A DNA stretch of 64,000 bases from Bacteroides sp. CAG:1060_57_27 (GTDB lineage Bacteria; Bacteroidota; Bacteroidia; Bacteroidales; UBA932): NCBI GenBank assembly GCA_001915575.1, contig MNQT01000023.1, positions 208,752 through 272,751 on the forward strand. The letters are read 5' to 3'. Positions 42,334 through 52,339 of this stretch are shown in pieces. The stretch's first letter is position 1. Each line of letters starts with the position of its first letter. The notes under the pieces are model-generated. The model saw only the letters and a list, made by a program, of their open reading frames with translations, was not told the origin of the DNA and ran no database searches. Made by a program: the position numbers and the translations under genes.

Positions 42334-44775
42334 CTACCTCAGCTGTGCACCGAAATCCTTGCGGAAGCAGTCGAGTATCCTGTCCATGACCCTTTCGGTA
42401 TCCTGGTCGGTGAGGGTCTTCTCGCTGTCCTGGATTACGAAGCTCATCGCATACTGCTTCTTACCTTCGGGTATCTTGTCGCCCCTGTACACATCGAACA
42501 GGCCGACCTGCCTGAGCAGTTTCTTCGCCTGCTTGAAGGCGGCGCTGCGGAGAGCCGCATAGCTGACGCCCTCGTCGAGCAGCAGCGCGAGATCGCGGCG
42601 CACCTCGGGGAACTTGGGAAGCTCGGTATAGCCCACCTTGTCCCTTTTTATCAGTTCGAAGAGCGAGGTCCAGTTGATTTCCGCGGCATATACGGCCTGC
42701 TTCACGCCGAACCTGCGCGCGAGCGCGGGATTCACCGTGCCCATGACGGCAAGCACCTGCCCGCTTCCGGGCAGCTTGTAGGTAAGTCCTTCGGAGAATA
42801 TGTCCTCAGGAGCGGCGTCCGTCCACATCTGGTAGATGTCGGCGCCGAAACGCTTGAACAGGAGTTCGAGATAGCCCTTGAGCAGGAAAAAGTCGCTCTT
42901 TGCGGGCTCGTTCCTCCACGACTTCTCGGGCGTGCCCGACATCATCAGGCAGAAGCACTGGTGCTCCTCGTACCCCTCCAGAGTCTGGGGATTCTTTCCG
43001 GGTATCCTGGCATACACGCCGCCGTACTCGAATATCTTCAGATAGGGCCTCTGGCGGTTGATATTGTAGGCAACGGTCTCGAGCCCACCGGGAATCAGAG
43101 ACTGCCTGAGCACGTTGAGATCCTGGCTCAGGGGGTTGAGTATATGCACGCTCTTCTCCGCAGGCCAGGTAGCCAGATCCTTATAGTAGTCGCCCTTGGT
43201 CAGGGAGTTGTTCATCGTCTCCACGAATCCGTTCGACGCCAGGAAGTCAGAGATAAGGTTGCGCATCTTCTCCGGGTCGGGCTTCGGGCTGGAGTTCACC
43301 GACATCTTCATGTGGCGGGGCAGGGGGATGTTGTTGTATCCGTAGATGCGGAGTATCTCCTCAACCACGTCGCACTCCCTGTACACGTCGACCATATAGG
43401 TCGGGGCGCCCACCACCGCGCCGCCGGGTGTCTTCTCGAAGAACTCGTAGCCGAGATATTCCAGTATCCTTTCTATGGCGTCATGGCCTATGGCATGGCC
43501 GGCGAACTTCTCTATGCGGCCGTAGTCGAGCTCTATGCGCTTCCTTGCGGGCGGCTCGGGGCAGACTTCGCGTATCTTGCCGCACACCTCGCCTCCGGCG
43601 CACTCGAGTATCAGGTTGACGGCCCTCTTGAGGGCGTAGATGCATATCGAGGGATCCGCGCCGCGCTCGTAGCGGAACGAGGCGTCGGTCTGGAGAGTCT
43701 GGGTCTTGGCGGTCTTGCGGACGGACGCGGGATCGAAATACGCGCTCTCCACGAACACGCTCGATGTCGAGCCGCTCACGCCGCTCTCCTCGCCGCCGAA
43801 CACTCCGGCTATGCACATCGGGCCGCGGTCGTCGGCTATCACCATGTCGGAAGCACGGAGCTTGCGGTCCGCCCCGTCGAGAGTCCTTATGGGCTCGCCC
43901 TCGGCCGCCCTGCGGACTATGACCTTTCCGCCATGCACCTTGTCGGCATCGAAGGTATGCAGGGGCTGTCCGAGTTCGAAGAGCACGAAATTGGATATGT
44001 CCACCACATTGTTTATGGGGTGCAGTCCTATGCTCCTGAGCTTCTTCTGGAGCCACTGGGGAGATTCCGTCACCTTGAGGCCGCGGATCGTAATGCCCGT
44101 ATATCTGGGGGCGCCGTCGTGGTCGAGCACTTCGACTTCGAGGCCCTCGCCTTCGCCTTCCCTGAAAGAGCTGACATCGGGCAGCACGAGTTCGCAGGGA
44201 ATCCCGTTGTGCTTCAGATAGGCGTACAGATCCCTGGCGACGCCCCAGTGCGAGGCGGCGTCTACCCTGTTGGCGGTGATTTCGTATTCTATGACGGCCT
44301 CGGTCTCGAGCCCGAGATACTCCTTCGCGCTCATGCCTACGACGGCATCGTCGGGGAGCACCATTATCCCCTCATGGCCCGTGCCTATGCCCAGTTCGTC
44401 CTCGGCACATATCATCCCCATAGACTCCACGCCGCGTATCTTCGATTTCTTGATCTTGAAGTCGCCGGGAAGCACCGTCCCTATCTGTGCAAGCAGCACC
44501 TTCTGTCCCGCGGCGACGTTGGGAGCACCGCAGACGACGGTAAGGGGTTCCCCCTCTCCGGTACTGACCCTGGTGATATGCAGATGATCCGAATCGGGAT
44601 GAGCCGTGCATTCCAGCACCTCCGCCACGACCACACCGGCAAGGCCGCCGGGGATCTGGTCCTGCTGCTCCACGGAATCCACCTCGATACCTATGGAGGT
44701 CATGGCCTCCGCGACAGCCTCGGGGCTGAGGTCGCACTTCAAATAGTCTTTAAGCCAATTGTAACTGAGCTTCAT
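42334..44775 (-). CDS. pheT: Phenylalanyl-tRNA synthetase beta subunit
   Basis: 813 residues. Order: N-terminal MKLSYNWLKDYL, an EMAP/OB tRNA-binding domain (about 40-150), B3/B4 editing domain (NNVVDISNFVLFELGQPLH), B5 domain, catalytic-like core, and a C-terminal FDX-ACB domain (PEVRRDLALLLDEGVSY, about 715-813). With PheS, which is not in the window, it charges tRNA-Phe. Lies between ftsY and the DUF4296 gene. Confidence 0.97.
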   Translation of the reverse strand: MKLSYNWLKDYLKCDLSPEAVAEAMTSIGIEVDSVEQQDQIPGGLAGVVVAEVLECTAHPDSDHLHITRVSTGEGEPLTVVCGAPNVAAGQKVLLAQIGTVLPGDFKIKKSKIRGVESMGMICAEDELGIGTGHEGIMVLPDDAVVGMSAKEYLGLETEAVIEYEITANRVDAASHWGVARDLYAYLKHNGIPCELVLPDVSSFREGEGEGLEVEVLDHDGAPRYTGITIRGLKVTESPQWLQKKLRSIGLHPINNVVDISNFVLFELGQPLHTFDADKVHGGKVIVRRAAEGEPIRTLDGADRKLRASDMVIADDRGPMCIAGVFGGEESGVSGSTSSVFVESAYFDPASVRKTAKTQTLQTDASFRYERGADPSICIYALKRAVNLILECAGGEVCGKIREVCPEPPARKRIELDYGRIEKFAGHAIGHDAIERILEYLGYEFFEKTPGGAVVGAPTYMVDVYRECDVVEEILRIYGYNNIPLPRHMKMSVNSSPKPDPEKMRNLISDFLASNGFVETMNNSLTKGDYYKDLATWPAEKSVHILNPLSQDLNVLRQSLIPGGLETVAYNINRQRPYLKIFEYGGVYARIPGKNPQTLEGYEEHQCFCLMMSGTPEKSWRNEPAKSDFFLLKGYLELLFKRFGADIYQMWTDAAPEDIFSEGLTYKLPGSGQVLAVMGTVNPALARRFGVKQAVYAAEINWTSLFELIKRDKVGYTELPKFPEVRRDLALLLDEGVSYAALRSAAFKQAKKLLRQVGLFDVYRGDKIPEGKKQYAMSFVIQDSEKTLTDQDTERVMDRILDCFRKDFGAQLR

Positions 44776-44790
44776 ATCGTATAGTCTTTT

Positions 44791-45675
44791 TTATCTCAAA
44801 TCGTCCGCAGAAAAGAGTTTCTGCACGAAGTCACTCTTGTTGAACACTTCAAGGTCGCCGATACCCTCTCCCGTCCCGATGAACTTGACGGGAATATGGA
44901 ACTGGTCCGATACGCCTACCACCACGCCTCCCTTCGCGGTGCCGTCAAGCTTCGTTATGGTCAGCGAAGTGACATCGGTGGCGCGGGAGAACTCCTTGGC
45001 CTGCTGGAACGCGTTCTGGCCTGTGGAGGCGTCGAGGATGAGCATCACGTCGTGGGGGCCGTCGGGGACGACCTTGCGTATCACGTTGCGTATCTTGGTG
45101 AGCTCGTTCATAAGGTCTATCCTGTTGTGCAGGCGTCCGGCAGTGTCGATGATCGCGACATCCGCCTGCCTTGCCACGGCAGCCTTGACCGTGTCGAAAG
45201 CGACCGAGGCAGGATCAGCCCCCATAGCCTGCTTGACTATGTCGGCCCCTGCCCTCTCCGCCCAGATCGTAAGCTGGTCTACGGCAGCCGCCCTGAAGGT
45301 GTCGGCGGCTCCGAGCACGACCTTCTTCCCCTGGGAGCGCAGCATCGAGGCCATCTTACCTATCGTGGTAGTCTTGCCTACGCCGTTGACGCCCACGACG
45401 AGCATCACATACGGCTTCTTCGAGAAGTCGAAAGGCACGGCATCGTCGTCTATGAGACGGGATATCTCGTCCCTGAGAATACCGACGAGCTCGTCGAAAG
45501 ACATATACTTGTCGGATGCCACCCTGTCCTGAAGGCTGTCTATGATCTTGAGGGTGGTATCGACCCCCATATCGGATTCGACCAGAGCCTCTTCCATAAG
45601 GTCGAGAGTCTCGTCGTCGACCCTGGACCGGCCCACGACCGCCCTTTTTATCCTCTGTAGAAAACTGATTGCCAT
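44791..45675 (-). CDS. ftsY: Signal recognition particle receptor FtsY
   Basis: 294 residues, containing only the NG domains without a long acidic A domain, as in many Bacteroidota. The N domain is helical; the G domain has GVNGVGKTTTIGKMA (P-loop), DTAGRLHN, TKLDGTAKGG and GTGEGIGDL. It receives ribosomes with signal sequences from SRP at the membrane. Its -7 box is only 8 nt upstream of the ATG. Confidence 0.97.
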   Translation of the reverse strand: MAISFLQRIKRAVVGRSRVDDETLDLMEEALVESDMGVDTTLKIIDSLQDRVASDKYMSFDELVGILRDEISRLIDDDAVPFDFSKKPYVMLVVGVNGVGKTTTIGKMASMLRSQGKKVVLGAADTFRAAAVDQLTIWAERAGADIVKQAMGADPASVAFDTVKAAVARQADVAIIDTAGRLHNRIDLMNELTKIRNVIRKVVPDGPHDVMLILDASTGQNAFQQAKEFSRATDVTSLTITKLDGTAKGGVVVGVSDQFHIPVKFIGTGEGIGDLEVFNKSDFVQKLFSADDLR

Positions 45676-45682
45676 ATCTGGA

Positions 45683-45690
45683 CAAAGATA
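45683..45690 (-). promoter_or_regulatory. -7 box of ftsY
   Basis: CAAAGATA on the plus strand is TATCTTTG on the minus strand. The last base of the box is 8 nt from the ftsY start, implying an almost leaderless transcript. Confidence 0.55.
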
Positions 45691-45704
45691 GTAATTATTT
45701 CGTC

Positions 45705-45738
45705 AAAAAAAGGAGGCACCGGAACCCGGGACCTCCCT
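45705..45738 (-). terminator. Terminator of the rpmB-rpmG-DUF4295 operon
   Basis: On the minus strand GGAGGTCCCGGG and CCGGTGCCTCC form an imperfect stem followed by seven T. It separates this operon from the ftsY promoter. Confidence 0.7.
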
Positions 45739-45759
45739 TAAAGCATCCATAGCGGCGGA

Positions 45760-45921
45760 TTACTTCTTGGCTGCGAAGAAATCCTTGGCCTTGTCGGCCT
45801 CCACAAGCTGCTCAGAGAAGACATAGGCGCCCGTCTTGGGCGACTTCTCCATACGTATGCACTTTACCATACTCTTGGCACCGGCCTTGGCTGCAAACGT
45901 TGCGACTGCTTTCTTTGCCAT
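45760..45921 (-). CDS. DUF4295 small basic protein
   Basis: 53 residues, MAKKAVATFAAKAG to FFAAKK, translated here directly from the sequence. DUF4295 is found in Bacteroidota next to rpmG and rpmB and is probably ribosome-associated; its exact role is unknown. The start is 19 bp after the rpmG stop. Confidence 0.9.
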   Translation of the reverse strand: MAKKAVATFAAKAGAKSMVKCIRMEKSPKTGAYVFSEQLVEADKAKDFFAAKK

Positions 45922-45940
45922 AATTCAATCTCCTCTCTGA

Positions 45941-46129
45941 TTATTTTATTTCACGGTGAACGGTGACCTTCTTGAGGTAGGGATTGTATTTCTTGCGCTC
46001 GAGACGGTCGGGAGTGTTCTTCTTGTTCTTGGTCGTAATGTAGCGTGACATTCCAGGCACACCGCTAGCCTTCTGCTCGGTGCACTCGAGGATGACCTGC
46101 ACCCTGTTTCCTTTTGCTTTCTTTGCCAT
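45941..46129 (-). CDS. rpmG: 50S ribosomal protein L33
   Basis: 62 residues, [20 protein letters not shown], ending [10 protein letters not shown]. The CxxC zinc pairs are absent, so this is the zinc-independent form. Lies 11 bp after rpmB. Confidence 0.96.
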   Translation of the reverse strand: MAKKAKGNRVQVILECTEQKASGVPGMSRYITTKNKKNTPDRLERKKYNPYLKKVTVHREIK

Positions 46130-46140
46130 AACGATAAAAA

Positions 46141-46383
46141 TTAAACAAGGTTAATCAGTCCTTTCTTCTGGGCATCGCGGAGAGTGGCCTCGAGGCCGTT
46201 CTTCTCGATAATCCTCATACCCTTGCAAGAAACCTTGAGGGTAACGTACCTCTGCTCCTCCTCGCTCCAGAAGCGCTTCTTCTTGAGGTTGAGAGAGAAG
46301 TCGCGCTTGGTGCGCAGCTTGGAATGGGCAACGTTGTTGCCTTTCATCCTCTTCCTTCCTGTTATTTGACAAACTTTTGCCAT
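46141..46383 (-). CDS. rpmB: 50S ribosomal protein L28
   Basis: 80 residues, [21 protein letters not shown], with [16 protein letters not shown] strands. The ATG at 46383 is the family start; the longer frame upstream is non-coding AT-rich sequence. First gene of the rpmB-rpmG-DUF4295 operon. Confidence 0.96.
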   Translation of the reverse strand: MAKVCQITGRKRMKGNNVAHSKLRTKRDFSLNLKKKRFWSEEEQRYVTLKVSCKGMRIIEKNGLEATLRDAQKKGLINLV

Positions 46384-46459
46384 GATATTTCTTTTTATTT
46401 CTTTTCTAACGACAGGGTTGCAAATATCGCTGATAATTTTTTGATTTCCAAATGGAAAC

Positions 46460-47767
46460 CTATACAAATTTCAGGAATCTGTCCCACCTGATATTCTTGG
46501 GAAAGCCCTTTCCCTGGTCCGTAGAGAGCCATATGACCATAGGTCTTCCGACTATATGGTCTTCAGGAACGAATCCCCAATATCTCGAATCGAGGGAATT
46601 GTGCCTGTTGTCTCCCATCATAAAATAATAGTCCTGTTTGAAGGTGTACTCTCCGTCGCGCAACGCCTGCGCGGCATCTCCGTGCTCGTAGACCGAGATT
46701 ATCCTTTCGTAGAGCGGAAGGTTCTCCTCGGTCAGCTTCACCGTCGAGCCCTTCGAGGGAATCCGGAGCGGGCCGTAGAAATCCCTGGTCCAGGCGAAAT
46801 TCTCGCTGAAGGGGAATATCTCGAGGCTGCTCATGGAAGCGTCCCTGTCGAGGTTGTCCTCGATGCCGACCACGTTGGGAAGTTCCCTGACGCGCTGCAG
46901 CATCTCCGAGGTAAGGTACATCGCCGGATAACCGGGAAGCAGGGGGTCGTATACGAGTTCCGACACGTTCAGTCCGAGATCCTCTATGATCTTCGGGTTG
47001 ATCCTCTGCCCGTTTGTCCTGACCCTGTACGACAGCTGCACGCCGGGATAGACCTCCTGCTGCACGCCGTCGATCCATACGAGTCCGTCCCTGACCTCGA
47101 GGGTGTCGCCCGGCAGGGCCACGCAGCGCTTCACATAGTGGTCTTTCTTGTCCACCGGACGCGCGACGATCTCTCCCATCGAACGGACCTTGTCCCTGCC
47201 GAAAACCCGGACGAGGGTGTAGTAGTCCTCCGAGGGGGCGTTCCTCAGCACCGTATCCCCGTGCGGGAACCCGAACACCACGCAGTCGCCTCTCTGAACC
47301 TCCCGGAAGCCCTTGAGCCTGCGGTAGGGTTTCTGGATAAGGGTCGAATACGACTCCTTACCGAAGAATACGTTGTGCGTGAACGGGATAGTGAGCGGAG
47401 TCTGCGGAACCCGGGGGCCGTAGGCGAGTTTGCTCACGAACAGCCGGTCGCCGGTATAGAGAGTCCTCTCCATCGACGAGGAAGGAATCCTGAATGCCTG
47501 GAAAAAGAAGATGTTGACGAAGGTCACGACTATCACCGCGAATATCACGGCATCGAGCCAGTCGTTCCACGAACTGTGCTTCTCCCCTTCCTTATAGCGC
47601 TTCTTCCAGAAGTTCCAGTGAACTTTCTGCGTGACCGTCGCGTCGAACACGACGACGAGGCCGAAGAGCCACCAGAAGTTTCCAAGCCAGATCACCCACG
47701 CAAGATAGAGCAAAGCCCAGAATGTGAACTTTGTCCACTTGTTCGAGGTGAACTCCTTCCACTTCAC
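46460..47767 (-). CDS. lepB: Signal peptidase I
   Basis: 435 residues. Membrane helices at about 13-42 and 71-92 precede the S26 catalytic domain: nucleophile Ser98 in [12 protein letters not shown], general base Lys in [12 protein letters not shown], and [14 protein letters not shown] near the end. The large insertion (about 215-380) is usual in Bacteroidales LepB. It removes signal peptides at the inner membrane. It starts 10 bp after rplT and is probably on the thrS-infC transcript. Confidence 0.95.
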   Translation of the reverse strand: MKWKEFTSNKWTKFTFWALLYLAWVIWLGNFWWLFGLVVVFDATVTQKVHWNFWKKRYKEGEKHSSWNDWLDAVIFAVIVVTFVNIFFFQAFRIPSSSMERTLYTGDRLFVSKLAYGPRVPQTPLTIPFTHNVFFGKESYSTLIQKPYRRLKGFREVQRGDCVVFGFPHGDTVLRNAPSEDYYTLVRVFGRDKVRSMGEIVARPVDKKDHYVKRCVALPGDTLEVRDGLVWIDGVQQEVYPGVQLSYRVRTNGQRINPKIIEDLGLNVSELVYDPLLPGYPAMYLTSEMLQRVRELPNVVGIEDNLDRDASMSSLEIFPFSENFAWTRDFYGPLRIPSKGSTVKLTEENLPLYERIISVYEHGDAAQALRDGEYTFKQDYYFMMGDNRHNSLDSRYWGFVPEDHIVGRPMVIWLSTDQGKGFPKNIRWDRFLKFV

Positions 47768-47777
47768 TTCAAACAGC

Positions 47778-48122
47778 TTACTTTACAGAGTTGATTATCG
47801 CCTCGAACGCCTGGGGGTTGTTCATCGCGAGGTCGGCGAGCACCTTACGGTTGAGTCCGATGTTGCCGGCGTTGAGCTTGCCCATGAACTGCGAGTATGA
47901 CATGCCGTACTGGCGTGCAGCCGCGTTGATCCTCTGGATCCAGAGGGCGCGGAAGTTGCGCTTCTTGGCCTTGCGGTCGCGGTAGGCGTAGGTCAAACCT
48001 TTCTCGTAGGTGTTCTTGGCTACTGTCCAGACATTCTTTCTTGACAGGAAATTACCGCGGGTTCTCTTGAGAATCTTCTTGCGGCGTGCCCTTGAGGCTA
48101 CTGAATTGACTGATCTAGGCAT
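47778..48122 (-). CDS. rplT: 50S ribosomal protein L20
   Basis: 114 residues, [19 protein letters not shown], with the basic N-terminal helix and conserved [17 protein letters not shown]. In many bacteria L20 represses its own operon. Third ribosomal gene of infC-rpmI-rplT. Confidence 0.97.
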   Translation of the reverse strand: MPRSVNSVASRARRKKILKRTRGNFLSRKNVWTVAKNTYEKGLTYAYRDRKAKKRNFRALWIQRINAAARQYGMSYSQFMGKLNAGNIGLNRKVLADLAMNNPQAFEAIINSVK

Positions 48123-48134
48123 AATTCAATACTT

Positions 48135-48329
48135 TTAGAGAACCAACAATTCTTTTACCCTTGCGTAGTCCGCCTTCTCGAGGAGGGCGAAGTGGTCAAG
48201 GTTTCTCTTGCGCTTCTTGGTCTTCTTGGTGAGGATGTGGCTGTGGTAAGCATGCTTCCTCTTGATTTTTCCCGATCCGGTAAGCGTGAAGCGCTTTTTG
48301 GCACCGGAATTGGTCTTAAGCTTTGCCAT
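48135..48329 (-). CDS. rpmI: 50S ribosomal protein L35
   Basis: 64 residues, [21 protein letters not shown], with [14 protein letters not shown]. It sits between infC and rplT, the conserved bacterial order. Confidence 0.97.
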   Translation of the reverse strand: MAKLKTNSGAKKRFTLTGSGKIKRKHAYHSHILTKKTKKRKRNLDHFALLEKADYARVKELLVL

Positions 48330-48365
48330 TTGTTTGAAAATTAATAGTTGTTAATATAAGATCCC

Positions 48366-48962
48366 CTACTTTTTCTTGTTGGGGGCAATCATCATCGTCA
48401 TACGCTTGCCCTCGAGCACCGGCATGTTCTCGGCATGTCCGAGATCCTCCAGTTCTACGGCAAACCTGAGCAGCTGCTTCTCTCCCTGGTCCTTGAACAT
48501 TATCGAGCGTCCGCGGAAGAAGATCGAGGCCTTGACCTTCGAGCCCTCCTGGAGGAAACCTCTGGCGTGCTTGAGCTTGAACTGGAAGTCATGCTCGTCC
48601 GTGTTGGGCCCGAAGCGTATCTCCTTTATCACGACCTTGGCGGCATTGGACTTCATCTCCTTCGCCTTCTTCCTGCGCTGATAGAGATACTTCTGGTAGT
48701 CCAGGATCTTGCAAACCGGGGGATCCGCCTTGTCGCTGATCTCCACCAGATCAAGTTCGAGCTCATCGGCCAGCTGCATGGCCCTGGCTATCGGATATAC
48801 ACCGGGCTCGGGGATGTTGTCTCCCACGAGGCGTACTTCACGGGCCGTGATCTGCTCGTTGATGTTCAGTTCGTTCTCGTCGCGCTTGCGCATCTGACGA
48901 GGATCCGGTCTGCGTCCTCCCGGATTGAAGCCCGCGGGCTTCGGCTTGTAAGGCAATGCGAT
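48366..48962 (-). CDS. infC: Translation initiation factor IF-3, apparent AUC start
   Basis: 198 residues from the proposed start. The N-terminal domain begins at [17 protein letters not shown], the linker is [13 protein letters not shown], and the C-terminal domain ends [13 protein letters not shown]. No ATG lies near the start of the frame. An ATC at 48962-48960 is placed 8 nt after a perfect AGGAGG that overlaps the thrS stop, giving M-A-L-P-Y-K. The TTG at 48956 is spaced too far, and the first in-frame ATG (48893) lacks an obvious ribosome-binding site. Rare starts (AUU in E. coli) allow IF-3 to repress itself. Confidence 0.85.
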   Translation of the reverse strand: MALPYKPKPAGFNPGGRRPDPRQMRKRDENELNINEQITAREVRLVGDNIPEPGVYPIARAMQLADELELDLVEISDKADPPVCKILDYQKYLYQRRKKAKEMKSNAAKVVIKEIRFGPNTDEHDFQFKLKHARGFLQEGSKVKASIFFRGRSIMFKDQGEKQLLRFAVELEDLGHAENMPVLEGKRMTMMIAPNKKK

Positions 48963-48974
48963 GGCTTGTTCCTC

Positions 48975-50777
48975 CTAATCCTTTAGCTCGTCGGCTATGG
49001 CCGACTTGATGTATTCAACAAATTTATCTGCAGGCATGCTGCCCTGGTCGACGCCTTCGCGACGCACGGAGACAGTGCCCTCGTTTACTTCCTTTTCGCC
49101 GACTATCGCAATCAGAGGCACCCTGAGCAGGGAGATTTCCCTTATCCTCTTGCCGAGGGTCTCGTTACGCGCGTCGACGGAAGCGCGAATTTCGGAATTT
49201 TTAAGCAATTCGCAAACTTTTTCGGCATAATCAGCATATTTTTCGCTGATTGGCAGTATCTTAACCTGGTCGGGAGCAAGCCAGAGCGGCAGGTGGCCTG
49301 CGGTATGCTCCAGCACCACCGCAGTGAACCTCTCTATGGAGCCGAACGGAGCCCTGTGGATCATGACCGGCCTCTTTCTGCTTCCGTCGGCATCGATATA
49401 CTCGAGCTCGAAGCGCTCCGGAAGGTTGTAGTCGACCTGTATCGTTCCGAGCTGCCACTGGCGTCCGATAGCGTCCTTGACCATGAAGTCGAGCTTGGGA
49501 CCGTAGAACGCAGCCTCGCCGAGCTCCACTACGGTCTTGAGTCCCTTCTTCTTCGTAGCCTCGATAATTGCGTTCTCCGCCTTCTCCCAGTTCTCGTCGG
49601 AACCGATGTACTTGACCTTGTCCTTAGGATCGCGCAGCGATATCTGCGCCATGTAGTCGGTGAGGTGGAGGGTCTTGAATACATATAGTATAAGGTCTAT
49701 CACCTTCTCGAACTCCTCCTGGAGCTGGTCTGGACGGCAGAAGAGGTGCGCGTCGTCCTGGGTGAAGCCCCTGACCCTGGTAAGTCCGTGGAGCTCGCCG
49801 CTCTGCTCGTAGCGGTAGACGGTTCCGAACTCCGCGAAGCGGAGGGGAAGGTCACGGTAGGAGCGGGGTGAGCTGCGGTAGATTTCGCAGTGGTGGGGGC
49901 AGTTCATGGGCTTGAGCATATACTCCTCTCCCTCCTGCGGGGTCTTTATGAGCTGGAACGAATCCTTTCCGTATTTTGCAAGGTGGCCCGAAGTAACATA
50001 GAGGTCCTTGTTGCCGATGTGAGGGGTGACGACGGGAAGGTATCCGAGTTCGGCCTGCTTCTTGCGCAGGAAACCCTCGAGCACATAGCGCATCACGGCA
50101 CCGCGGGGCAGCCACAGGGGCAGACCCAGACCTACGCGGGGCGAGAAGGTGAACAGCTCCATTTCCTTGCCGAGCTTGCGGTGGTCGCGCTTCTTGGCTT
50201 CCTCGAGCATCTTCAGGTACTCGTCGAGCATGCTCTTCTTGGGGAAAGTCACGCCGTAGATGCGGGTGAGCTGTTCGCGGCTCTGGTCACCCTTCCAGTA
50301 CGCACCGGCTATGCTGGTGAGCTTCACCGCCTTGATGTCGTCGACATGCTTCACATGAGGGCCGCGGCAGAGATCGGTGAAAGAGCCGTTCGTGTAGAAG
50401 GTTATCGTGCCGTCCTCGAGGTCGTTTATGAGCTCGCACTTGTAGTTGTCGCCCTTCTCGGTGAAATACTTCATGGCGTCGGCCTTGGACACTTTCCTGC
50501 ATTCGAAGGTCTCCTTGCTGCGGGCAAGCTCTATCATCTTGTCCTCCACGGCCTTGAGGTCGGACTCGGAAATCTGCCTTCCTCCCAGGTCGACATCATA
50601 GTAGAAACCCGTCTCCACGGCCGGGCCTACGCCGAACTTTATTCCTGGATACAGCGACTCCAGTGCCTCGGCCATAAGGTGGGCCGAAGAGTGCCAGAAT
50701 ATCTTTTTCGCCTCGGCATCGTCCCAGGGACGGACGCTGCCGTCTGTAAATGCAATCGTCAACATAGCGTTATTCAT
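48975..50777 (-). CDS. thrS: Threonyl-tRNA synthetase lacking the TGS domain
   Basis: 600 residues. The editing domain ([19 protein letters not shown]), class II core (RRxxG-like [27 protein letters not shown], zinc ligands Cys in MNCPHH and two His), and the HGTP anticodon domain are complete. The usual N-terminal TGS domain is missing: [15 protein letters not shown] joins straight to [14 protein letters not shown], removing about 45 residues. The start at 50777 is 10 nt from a -7 box; a second ATG at 50765 (MLTIAFTDG) fits the family start better. Confidence 0.93.
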   Translation of the reverse strand: MNNAMLTIAFTDGSVRPWDDAEAKKIFWHSSAHLMAEALESLYPGIKFGVGPAVETGFYYDVDLGGRQISESDLKAVEDKMIELARSKETFECRKVSKADAMKYFTEKGDNYKCELINDLEDGTITFYTNGSFTDLCRGPHVKHVDDIKAVKLTSIAGAYWKGDQSREQLTRIYGVTFPKKSMLDEYLKMLEEAKKRDHRKLGKEMELFTFSPRVGLGLPLWLPRGAVMRYVLEGFLRKKQAELGYLPVVTPHIGNKDLYVTSGHLAKYGKDSFQLIKTPQEGEEYMLKPMNCPHHCEIYRSSPRSYRDLPLRFAEFGTVYRYEQSGELHGLTRVRGFTQDDAHLFCRPDQLQEEFEKVIDLILYVFKTLHLTDYMAQISLRDPKDKVKYIGSDENWEKAENAIIEATKKKGLKTVVELGEAAFYGPKLDFMVKDAIGRQWQLGTIQVDYNLPERFELEYIDADGSRKRPVMIHRAPFGSIERFTAVVLEHTAGHLPLWLAPDQVKILPISEKYADYAEKVCELLKNSEIRASVDARNETLGKRIREISLLRVPLIAIVGEKEVNEGTVSVRREGVDQGSMPADKFVEYIKSAIADELKD

Positions 50778-50784
50778 TTAAGCC

Positions 50785-50817
50785 CACAAAGATAGGAATT
50801 ATTTTCTTATCTTTGTG
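50785..50817. promoter_or_regulatory. Symmetric divergent promoters of thrS and the DUF4199 gene
   Basis: CACAAAGATA (50785-50794) and TATCTTTGTG (50808-50817) form a perfect 10-bp inverted repeat with a 13-bp spacer, each containing one TATCTTTG -7 box. One faces thrS (10 nt from its ATG), the other the DUF4199 gene (25 nt). Confidence 0.6.
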
Positions 50818-50839
50818 TTCCTAACTCAAGAATAACATT

Positions 50840-51382
50840 ATGGCAGACAACAATTCATACTGGGACCATGCCGCCAAGGCCGGGCTCGCCCTCGGCGGTG
50901 CCTCTATCGTATATCTTGCCGTCACGGCGCTCCTCGGACTCGTCAAGGGAAGCGGCGACGATGTGTCGGTAGCAGGGAACATACTGCTCTCGCTCGTGAA
51001 CTTCATCCTGTGGCTCGCCAAGTTCCTCGGCTGCATCTACCTGATGCGCTTCTTCCTGCAGAAGTTCGCGTCTTCCGAGCCCGAGGCCGGAAGGACGCGC
51101 GTATTCAGGTTCGGCTCGCTCGTAGGCCTGCTCTCGGCCGTGGTATATTCGGCCGCGAACCTCGCCTACAGCACCCTGATAGCACCGGACATGTACGATT
51201 CGCTTATGGATATCTACAGGAGCATGCCCCAGTTCACCGACGAGATGCTCTCGACCGCCGAACAGATCGTGGCCAAGATGCCTACTACGATGTTCTTCAC
51301 CAACATCATCTACTGCTGGCTCTACGGCACGGTGCTCTCCGCAATCCTTTCGAGGAAGATCTGCCCCGACAATCCTTTCTGA
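50840..51382 (+). CDS. DUF4199 membrane protein
   Basis: 180 residues with about four hydrophobic segments (15-36, 45-70, 85-112, 148-170). The pattern fits DUF4199, a Bacteroidota-specific family of unknown role that commonly precedes a polyprenol-phosphate GT2 gene, as here (6 bp gap). Regulated from the divergent promoter shared with thrS. Confidence 0.8.
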   Translation: MADNNSYWDHAAKAGLALGGASIVYLAVTALLGLVKGSGDDVSVAGNILLSLVNFILWLAKFLGCIYLMRFFLQKFASSEPEAGRTRVFRFGSLVGLLSAVVYSAANLAYSTLIAPDMYDSLMDIYRSMPQFTDEMLSTAEQIVAKMPTTMFFTNIIYCWLYGTVLSAILSRKICPDNPF

Positions 51383-51388
51383 CGCGCT

Positions 51389-52339
51389 ATGGACATCTCG
51401 ATAGTAGTTCCGGCATACAACGAAAGGGAATCCCTCCGCGAGCTCTGCGCATGGATAGCAAAGGTCATGGCGGAGCATTCCTTCAGCTATGAAGTAATAA
51501 TAGTCGACGACGGAAGCACCGACGGCTCGTGGAAGGAAATCCGGGCCATAGCGGCGGATGACCCGCAGGTGCACGGGCTCTCCTTCAGGCGGAACTACGG
51601 CAAGTCGGCCGCGCTCTACTGCGGCTTCGAAAGGGCCGAAGGCGATGTGGTGGTCACCATGGACGCCGACCTCCAGGACTCGCCCGACGAAATTCCGGAG
51701 CTCTACAGGATGATAACGGAAGAGGGCTTCGACCTCGTCTCGGGCTGGAAGCAGCACCGCCAGGACAACGCGCTTACGAAGAACCTTCCCTCGAAGCTGT
51801 ACAACGCCACGGCACGCTTCATGACGGGCATCAGGCTGCACGACATGAACTGCGGGCTCAAGGCATACAGGAAAGAGGTGGTCAAGAATATCGAAGTCTA
51901 CGGCGAGATGCACCGTTACATCCCCTACCTCGCCAAGAACGCGGGCTTCGACAGGATAGGAGAGAAGCCGGTAGTCCACCGCAAGAGAAAATACGGCAAG
52001 AGCAAGTTCGGGCTGGAGAGGTTCGTGAACGGCTTCCTCGACCTCCAGTCGCTGTGGTTCCTTACGAAGTTCGGAAAGCGTCCCATGCATTTCTTCGGCT
52101 ACACCGGACTGCTGATGTTCCTCGTCGGCTTCGTGCTAACGGTATGGGTAATCGCCGACAAGCTTGTCAGCCAGGCAAACGGGCTCAGTTTCAGGCCCGT
52201 CACCGACCAGCCGCTGTTCTATCTCGCGCTCGTCGCCGTAGTGATAGGCGTCATGCTGTTCCTCGCCGGATTCCTCGGCGAAATGGTTTCGCGCAGCTCT
52301 TCCGACAGGAACAGGTACAATATCAAGGACGAGCTCTAA
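51389..52339 (+). CDS. Family 2 glycosyltransferase, polyprenyl-phosphate sugar transferase type (DPM1/GtrB-like)
   Basis: 316 residues. The GT-A domain has ISIVVPAYNE, VDDGSTDGS and the DxD-type MDADLQD motif; NCGLKAYRKEV is typical of the DPM1/ArnC group. Two C-terminal membrane helices (about 233-255 and 273-297) anchor it. It probably transfers a sugar from a nucleotide to undecaprenyl phosphate. Its stop overlaps the stop of the convergent hmuV gene. Confidence 0.9.
   Translation: MDISIVVPAYNERESLRELCAWIAKVMAEHSFSYEVIIVDDGSTDGSWKEIRAIAADDPQVHGLSFRRNYGKSAALYCGFERAEGDVVVTMDADLQDSPDEIPELYRMITEEGFDLVSGWKQHRQDNALTKNLPSKLYNATARFMTGIRLHDMNCGLKAYRKEVVKNIEVYGEMHRYIPYLAKNAGFDRIGEKPVVHRKRKYGKSKFGLERFVNGFLDLQSLWFLTKFGKRPMHFFGYTGLLMFLVGFVLTVWVIADKLVSQANGLSFRPVTDQPLFYLALVAVVIGVMLFLAGFLGEMVSRSSSDRNRYNIKDEL

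Noticed and set aside
42154..44784. Long open frame (876 codons) on the plus strand opposite pheT
   Set aside because: Antisense to a complete phenylalanyl-tRNA synthetase gene; sequence is low-complexity and matches no family.
46384..46467. Longer N-terminus for ribosomal protein L28
   Set aside because: The extra 28 codons lie in AT-rich leader sequence; all L28 proteins begin at the MAKVCQ-type start (46383).
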